Shown: piece after piece, positions 8,311 to 13,218 of the stretch
Layout: each line of letters starts with the position of its first letter
Position numbering within the stretch: position 1 is the first letter of the stretch
NCBI GenBank assembly: GCA_913054425.1
Contig: CAJXJG010000029.1
Coordinates: 1 to 13,218, forward strand
DNA length: 13,218 nucleotides
Source of the DNA: an uncultured Fidelibacterota bacterium
GTDB taxonomy: Bacteria > Fidelibacterota > Marinisomatia > Marinisomatales > UBA8229
Direction: 5' to 3'
Translations under genes and position numbers: made by a program
The notes under the pieces: model-generated
Told to the model about the DNA's origin: nothing
The model's database searches: none
What the model saw: only the letters and a program-made list of their open reading frames with translations

Positions 8311-8705
8311 CAAAGATTCAGTTTATCCCTTGTTTTACAATCTACACATTTGGTTGCATTTAACACTTCCATCATTCGTTCTTCCGGGATCAACTCTCCA
8401 CAAATCTGGCAAACACCAAATGCTTCAGAATCAATTCTTTCAAGTGCATTTTCAAGGTTTCGGTAATAACTATCTTCCCGAGAGAGAAATAGAAAATTCT
8501 TTTCCCGTTCATGTGAATCCGTTCCAGCATCAGCCATATGAACACTGTATATTGAATCCGGTGACATATTCGCTTTCGATGAATCTATATTTAAAACACC
8601 ATTCTTCATATCGCCCATCTCCCTGGAAACATTTTCCATTCTCTCTAGAATGGTTTTCCTGAATTTCTTAAGTTTTGGTTTAGAATATTTTATCTTTTTA
8701 GTCAT
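8310..8705 (-). CDS. TraR/DksA-family C4 zinc-finger protein
   Basis: Family members bind the secondary channel of RNA polymerase, often with ppGpp, and adjust initiation at rRNA and stress promoters. The 131-residue protein has a basic N-terminus (KKIKYSKPKLKKFRK), a predicted long helical region, the tip-like MADAGTDSHERE segment at 57-67, and a second helix. These end in a four-cysteine zinc finger: Cys99, Cys102, Cys120 and Cys123 (CQICG then CVDC). It differs from E. coli DksA in the tip, where I do not see an exact DxxDxA, so I give no gene symbol and treat the polymerase role as family inference. The start ATG has AGAGGA about 6 bases upstream, overlapping the end of ileS. It sits 9 bases after ileS and directly before lspA, a neighbourhood I recall from Bacteroidota-like genomes. 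Confidence 0.9.
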   Translation of the reverse strand: MTKKIKYSKPKLKKFRKTILERMENVSREMGDMKNGVLNIDSSKANMSPDSIYSVHMADAGTDSHEREKNFLFLSREDSYYRNLENALERIDSEAFGVCQICGELIPEERMMEVLNATKCVDCKTRDKLNL

Positions 8706-8714
8706 TTTTTCCTC

Positions 8715-11700
8715 TCAATTCTTTGTAATTCGTTGAATACCAACAGTGATTTCCTCATCTCTGACTTTGAATGTGGAATGGTACTCACCATGTTTAAATT
8801 TATTATTCATATTAACCGTCAGCGTCTCATTGTAAAAATACTCTTTGAATACTTCAAGAGCCTTTCCACATTTTCCCTCAATCTTTCCAAAAATCTCAAT
8901 TCGGTCTTCTACAGCAAAATCTGCTTCTTTACGCATGATCTGAACCTGCCTTATAAAATCCCGAATAACACCTTCCTGAATCAGTTCATCACTCAATTCA
9001 GTCAACAGGGCTACGGTCAATCCTTCATCAATAGCCGACGTGAATCCTTCCACCGGTTTTGGCTCAATAAAAAAATCTGATCGCGTAAGAATGAAAGAAT
9101 CAGAACCTAAAACAACCTTCAATCCGCCTCCGTTCTCCAACTCATTTAATATGTCTTCACTACTTTTCTCATTGATAAATTTACGAATAATTTGAAGGTT
9201 TTCCCCATATTTCTGACCAAGGATTTTTAAATTGGGTTTTACATGAAAATTAATCAACATTTCAGGACGATCAACTCTATCAATTGACTTTACATTTAGT
9301 TCATCCAGTACCACGGACTTTTGATCAAGAATAAATTCAGCCAAATCATCACTTTTAACAACGAATTTTAAACCGGATAAAGGTTGTCGAATCTTGAGAT
9401 TTGCTTTGTTTCGTGCCGATCTTCCCAACTCAACCAACTTTTTCAATGTGTCCACACGGCGCATCAAGTTTTCATCAATATATTCTTCATTTACAATCGG
9501 ATAATCACACAAATGAATACTTTCTACTGCATTTTGATCTGCATTTCTCACGAGATTTTGGTATATTTCTTCAGTAATAAAGGGTACCATTGGAGACAGT
9601 ATTTTGATTGTATTTAAAAGCACATCATACAAAGTTTGGTAAGCAGCCAACTTATCTAGATCATCCACACTTTTCCAGAATCGACGGCGGTTTCTCCTGA
9701 TATACCAGTTAGATAAATCTTCAAAAAACCGATCCATTTTTCTCATGAATTTATCAACCGAATAATTCTCAAAAGCATTATGAGCATCCTGAATCAATTT
9801 ATGAGTTTTAGATCGAATCCAACGATCAAGTACAGTCAATTCTGTGTCTTTTATCCTATGCACACCCGGTTCAAATCCATCAACGGCAGCATAAGTAGAA
9901 AAGAAAGAGTAAGAATTCCAAAGTGTAATCAACTTTTTCCTAACATTATTAGCTGGGCCATATCCAAAAAGGAGATTATGTTCAACATTTTGGCTTATAT
10001 ACATCCAACGCATTACATCAACACCCATTTCTTCCGCTGCATCATCAAACCAGATAGTATTCCCTGAAGACTTATGCATATCCCGACCTTTTTCATCCTT
10101 TACAATAGCATGACCTAAAAGCGATTTGAAGGGAGCTTTTTCTTCCATTTCAGCAGACATAGCCAATAGGGAATAGAACCAATTACGAAACTGCCCCGGA
10201 AAACATTCTGTTATCAAGTCCGCTGGGAACCACTGTTTCCAATACTTCCTGTCGGTTGTGTATTTCATTGTGGAATAAGGAACGATACCTGCATCCAGCC
10301 AAGGATTGCCAACATCTTTAATTCGTGTACCAATAAAACCAGTCTCCGGATGTCGGATTTTTACCTTATCGATCCAGGGACGGTGGGGACTATTGCCATC
10401 GAATTCATCCCATCCTTCGACAGCCAACTCTTTCAATTCTTTTTTTGAACCCACCACAAAAAAAGAGCCATCCTGGAAAGTCCAAATTGGCAGTGCTAAA
10501 CCCCAGAAACGCTTCTTGGAAATCATCCAATCCCCCATATTATCCAGCCATTCCATTTCCCGGTCATGACCCCATTCAGGAATCCACTGGACATCGCTAA
10601 CAATTTTCTTGATCCGATCCCGCCAATCCATATTGATGTACCATTCATCCACTATCCGAAAAACCAGTTCATCACCTGAACGCCAACAATGAGGGTACAC
10701 ATGAGGATATTGTTCCAAATGAATGAGCAGATTTCGATTTTTTAAATCAGCAATAATTTTGTCTTTTGTTTGCCTGGCGGTGGCACACAGACCTGTTAAC
10801 CAGCCGAACCCATCAATGAACTTGGATTCCTCGTCTAATGGCGCGATATCAACCAATCCCCGTTCTTTTCCAATGCGGTTATCAATAGCACCGCATCCAG
10901 GAGCAATATGGACAATCCCTGTTCCTTCTCCAGCTACAACAACATCATTCCCAAAATTATCTTTCCCTCCATCAATCACTTTATGACAGGTAATGCCATT
11001 AACTTTTTTCTTTTCCAACTCCGGTTTCTTGAAAGGATACCCTCCTAATGTTAACTGAGCTTCCAATGAATCGAAAGGACCTTCGTACTCCCAACCAATC
11101 ATTTCAGACCCTTTCACAGAGCCCTCAATTGTGAAACCGCCGTGTTCTTTAAAAACCTGTGCAATAGATTTTAGCTTTGGTACATCCTCAATCCATTCCT
11201 TCTTCTCCTTAAACTGTTTTTCAAGACGCCCATATTCCAGGTTTTCCGCAGCACAATAATAGACTGATCCATCAGAGGCTCGAATAATCGAATAGTCCAA
11301 ATCTCGGTTAACTGCTGCAGCCACATTAGAAGTAAGTGTCCAAGGGGTAGTTGTCCAAATAAGCAGATTTTCATTTTGCCTTCCTTTCAAAGGGAATCGA
11401 ACAATAATAGCATCATGAGCCACCAATTTCCTGCCTTCAATGATTTCCATCTGAGAATATGAAGTACCAGAACGGCCAGACCAGGGCACCACGTCCGTTC
11501 CCATATAAATTTTATCTTCTTCAAATAATTTTTTTAAAAATGCCCAAATGGTATAATTATTTTCATCAGACATAGTGTAGTACGAATTATTCCAATCCAT
11601 CCAATAACCCAAACGAATAGATTGATCAGATTGAACCTTCGAATATTTTCGTACCCGTTCTTTACATTTATTAACAAACTTTTCGATTCCGTACTTTTCC

Positions 11701-12026
11701 ACATCCCGCTTTGTGGTAAATCCCAGCTCTTTCTCTACTTCGATTTCCACCCATAGCCCTTGACAATCAAAACCGTTCTGGTAACGAAGCTCATGTCCTG
11801 TCATGGCTTTATAGCGCTGATAAAGGTCTTTCAAAGTCCTTCCCCAGGCATGGTGTACGCCCATTGGATTATTTGCTGTAATGGGACCATCCAAAAAACT
11901 CCACTTAGATTTTCCTCGGTTCATTTCCACCCTTTTATTGAAAATCTGGTTCCTTTCCCAGAAATCCAGAATTTTGTGTTCCATGGAAACAAAATCGATA
12001 TTTGAGCTAATTTTCTTGATTGGCAT
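8715..12026 (-). CDS. ileS: Isoleucyl-tRNA synthetase with variant class I signature motifs
   Basis: Charges tRNA-Ile with isoleucine and edits misactivated valine. The 1103-residue class Ia enzyme has the Rossmann catalytic fold, the CP1 editing domain (about 200-420, with LIWTTTPWTLTSN and GTGIVHIAPG), the anticodon-binding helices (about 760-910) and a C-terminal extension without Cys pairs, so the zinc finger of the common bacterial type is missing. The signature motifs are unusual: HIGH is replaced by HHAWG at 58-62, and KMSKS by MHKSS at 650-654. The usual WCxxC of CP1 reads WSGRSG. I recall a subgroup of synthetases with GVHHAWGRT in several bacterial phyla, so this is probably a divergent lineage and not a broken enzyme. 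The start ATG at 12026 gives a normal N-terminus but has no visible Shine-Dalgarno. It is the first gene of the seven-gene run; no T-box is visible upstream. Confidence 0.95.
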   Translation of the reverse strand: MPIKKISSNIDFVSMEHKILDFWERNQIFNKRVEMNRGKSKWSFLDGPITANNPMGVHHAWGRTLKDLYQRYKAMTGHELRYQNGFDCQGLWVEIEVEKELGFTTKRDVEKYGIEKFVNKCKERVRKYSKVQSDQSIRLGYWMDWNNSYYTMSDENNYTIWAFLKKLFEEDKIYMGTDVVPWSGRSGTSYSQMEIIEGRKLVAHDAIIVRFPLKGRQNENLLIWTTTPWTLTSNVAAAVNRDLDYSIIRASDGSVYYCAAENLEYGRLEKQFKEKKEWIEDVPKLKSIAQVFKEHGGFTIEGSVKGSEMIGWEYEGPFDSLEAQLTLGGYPFKKPELEKKKVNGITCHKVIDGGKDNFGNDVVVAGEGTGIVHIAPGCGAIDNRIGKERGLVDIAPLDEESKFIDGFGWLTGLCATARQTKDKIIADLKNRNLLIHLEQYPHVYPHCWRSGDELVFRIVDEWYINMDWRDRIKKIVSDVQWIPEWGHDREMEWLDNMGDWMISKKRFWGLALPIWTFQDGSFFVVGSKKELKELAVEGWDEFDGNSPHRPWIDKVKIRHPETGFIGTRIKDVGNPWLDAGIVPYSTMKYTTDRKYWKQWFPADLITECFPGQFRNWFYSLLAMSAEMEEKAPFKSLLGHAIVKDEKGRDMHKSSGNTIWFDDAAEEMGVDVMRWMYISQNVEHNLLFGYGPANNVRKKLITLWNSYSFFSTYAAVDGFEPGVHRIKDTELTVLDRWIRSKTHKLIQDAHNAFENYSVDKFMRKMDRFFEDLSNWYIRRNRRRFWKSVDDLDKLAAYQTLYDVLLNTIKILSPMVPFITEEIYQNLVRNADQNAVESIHLCDYPIVNEEYIDENLMRRVDTLKKLVELGRSARNKANLKIRQPLSGLKFVVKSDDLAEFILDQKSVVLDELNVKSIDRVDRPEMLINFHVKPNLKILGQKYGENLQIIRKFINEKSSEDILNELENGGGLKVVLGSDSFILTRSDFFIEPKPVEGFTSAIDEGLTVALLTELSDELIQEGVIRDFIRQVQIMRKEADFAVEDRIEIFGKIEGKCGKALEVFKEYFYNETLTVNMNNKFKHGEYHSTFKVRDEEITVGIQRITKN

Positions 12027-12241
12027 TAAATATAATCGTTGAGTTTATACGGAAATTTTGGTCAGGAATTTAAATGTAAAACAAGTGCATACCAACGACA
12101 ACAGTTTGGAATTAAACCAAGAGTTAGATTAACAAAGGATAATTATAATGTGATGGAAATTAAACCAATAACATTTGAAAAAAGTGGTGAAAAAATATAC
12201 AGGGATCAGATTCATACTGACAATTATCCAATCCTCAATAT
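12027..12241. other. Intergenic region between degP and ileS; weak plus-strand ORF, no clear signals
   Basis: This 215-base stretch must hold the ileS promoter, but I cannot fix it. TTGTCG with TACATT and TTGGTA with TAAATT, both at 17-base spacing on the minus strand, are weak candidates. No convincing terminator hairpin follows degP and no tRNA or riboswitch is visible. On the plus strand a frame starting with TTG at 12039 stays open through the whole gap (about 68 codons, including KPRVRLTKDNYNVMEIKP) and then runs antisense into degP to 12335. It has no ribosome site, opposes every neighbour and matches nothing I know, so I do not call it a gene. GGAATTAAACCAA near 12107 and GGAAATTAAACCAA near 12155 form an imperfect direct repeat. 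Confidence 0.5.
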
Positions 12242-13218
12242 CTATTCTTGTACTTCCAAAGCAACAAAACGGGACACATCATCACGGCTGACTAACAAAA
12301 GAACTGAACCCTCTTTCTTTGCTTTTTTCAATTGAGATCTGAATTCCCGCTTTGATTTTATTTTTTCGGTTCCCACTCTTGTGATGAGATCACCTTCTTG
12401 AATCCCAGCATTAAATGCTTCACTATTAGGAAGTATATTTGTAACAACGACTCCCTGATTCATGGTGACACCGTATTTTTCCGCAAGTGTTCTATTGACA
12501 TCCTTAACTTCCAAGCCGAAATCACGATCGTTCGATGGTAATGAAGCAATTGTTTGATTGTCAGGATTTTCTATTTCCTCTAAAGCAACATGAACCGATT
12601 TCTCTTTTTCATTACGAAATATTATTACTTTACTCATGGTGCCTGGGGGTGTTGAGGATACTATATTTTTCAAATGTGCTGAGTCATAAATCGGGATGTC
12701 ATTAAATTTCAAAATTACATCCCCTTGTTCCAATCCTGCTTTCTCTGCAGGACTTCCTTCCACAACATCACTGACGAGTGCCCCATCACGACTGGACAGC
12801 TTTAACGCTTTTGCTACATTATCATCCACATTTTGAATATACACCCCCAACCAGGACCGAACCACGTACCCTTTCGTGATAAGGTCCTGCATCACTTTCT
12901 TAGCCATATTAGATGGGATTGCAAACCCCACGCCGCGATTTGCTTTTTCAAATCCTCCCGTAGCTATAGCGGTATTAATACCAACAAGTTCACCCTCCAT
13001 GTTGAGCAAGGCGCCCCCGCTATTCCCCGGATTGATTGCCGCATCAGTCTGTATAAAATCTTCATAATGGTCTCGTGAAGAAATCACATTACTTCGCCCC
13101 AAGGCACTTATAATTCCCGCAGTTACGGTATGACTGAGATTCGCAGAAAATGGACTTCCCACAGCAAGTACCCAATCCCCCACCCTCAATTTGTCTGAAT
13201 CCCCTAACCCCAGTTCAG
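12242..13218 (-). CDS. DegP/HtrA-family periplasmic serine protease, C-terminal part
   Basis: HtrA proteases degrade or refold misfolded envelope proteins. The reading frame continues past the right window edge. The first complete residues are ELGLGDSDKLRVGDWV, so the signal peptide and the catalytic His and Asp lie outside. The catalytic Ser is in NPGNSGGAL (codon 13021-13019), followed by GINTAIATG and VGFAIPS, which close the protease domain. Two PDZ domains follow: about 12850-12580 (WLGVYIQN, then GSPAEKAGLEQGDVI) and about 12530-12245 (FGLEVKDV, then AFNAGIQEGDLI). Two PDZ domains fit DegP or DegQ and not single-PDZ DegS. The protein ends two residues after the last PDZ strand. The stop is TAG at 12244-12242. 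The TTG at 13189 is an internal Leu, not the start. It is separated from ileS by 215 bases, so probably a separate transcript. Confidence 0.95.
   Translation of the reverse strand, partial: ELGLGDSDKLRVGDWVLAVGSPFSANLSHTVTAGIISALGRSNVISSRDHYEDFIQTDAAINPGNSGGALLNMEGELVGINTAIATGGFEKANRGVGFAIPSNMAKKVMQDLITKGYVVRSWLGVYIQNVDDNVAKALKLSSRDGALVSDVVEGSPAEKAGLEQGDVILKFNDIPIYDSAHLKNIVSSTPPGTMSKVIIFRNEKEKSVHVALEEIENPDNQTIASLPSNDRDFGLEVKDVNRTLAEKYGVTMNQGVVVTNILPNSEAFNAGIQEGDLITRVGTEKIKSKREFRSQLKKAKKEGSVLLLVSRDDVSRFVALEVQE

Noticed and set aside
8311..8313. TTG start for lspA at 8313
   Set aside because: The ATG three bases later forms a standard TGATG junction with the upstream gene.
8733..9080. Plus-strand frame of 115 codons opposite ileS
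   Set aside because: It is antisense to a well-supported synthetase, has no recognisable domain and no ribosome site; other plus-strand frames opposite metH, pckA and rluD were dropped for the same reason.
12027..12241. T-box leader before ileS
   Set aside because: I find no T-box bulge sequence, no specifier-loop arrangement and no terminator before the start codon; the gap is also short for one.
12242..13218. degP starting at the TTG codon at 13189
   Set aside because: The frame continues upstream with GDSDKL, a conserved internal HtrA segment, so this is a window-truncated gene.

Overview
The window is a block of housekeeping genes from an AT-rich bacterium, all read on the minus strand, so transcription runs from high to low coordinates. 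Bacteroidota or a relative in the FCB superphylum (for example Marinimicrobia-like) fits best. The reasons are a SAM-II riboswitch before metH, the TraR/DksA-lspA-rluD-xer-hpf gene neighbourhood, a short-form HPF, and weak or absent Shine-Dalgarno sequences before several genes. This placement is an inference without database support.

Layout from right to left (5' to 3' on the minus strand). At 13218-12242 lies the C-terminal part of a DegP/HtrA serine protease, cut by the window edge. A 215-base gap follows (12241-12027) with no convincing gene. Then comes a tight seven-gene run: ileS, a TraR/DksA-type zinc-finger protein, lspA, rluD, xerC/D-like, pckA and hpf. Its gaps are 9, -1, -4, -8, 9 and 19 bases (negative values are overlaps), which suggests co-transcription. 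It combines tRNA charging, lipoprotein processing, rRNA modification, chromosome dimer resolution, gluconeogenesis and ribosome hibernation.

After hpf, a 167-base leader carries a good sigma70-type promoter, a SAM-II riboswitch aptamer starting at the predicted transcription start, and an intrinsic terminator whose T-tract ends three bases before the metH start codon. Then come metH (cobalamin-dependent methionine synthase, complete) and, 44 bases further on, the start of a metF-like gene (5,10-methylenetetrahydrofolate reductase). The visible metF piece has a frameshift and has lost signature residues, so it looks like a decaying copy or contains sequence errors. Together this is a SAM-repressed methionine synthesis unit: MetF would supply methyl-THF, MetH would use it, and SAM would shut the unit off.

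Most of the window is ordinary core genome. I see no mobile element, CRISPR array, tRNA, rRNA or defence system. The points worth a second look are the riboswitch with its start-codon-abutting terminator, the damaged metF, a 9-residue insertion in the Xer recombinase next to an 11-bp tandem duplication, and the variant signature motifs of the isoleucyl-tRNA synthetase.
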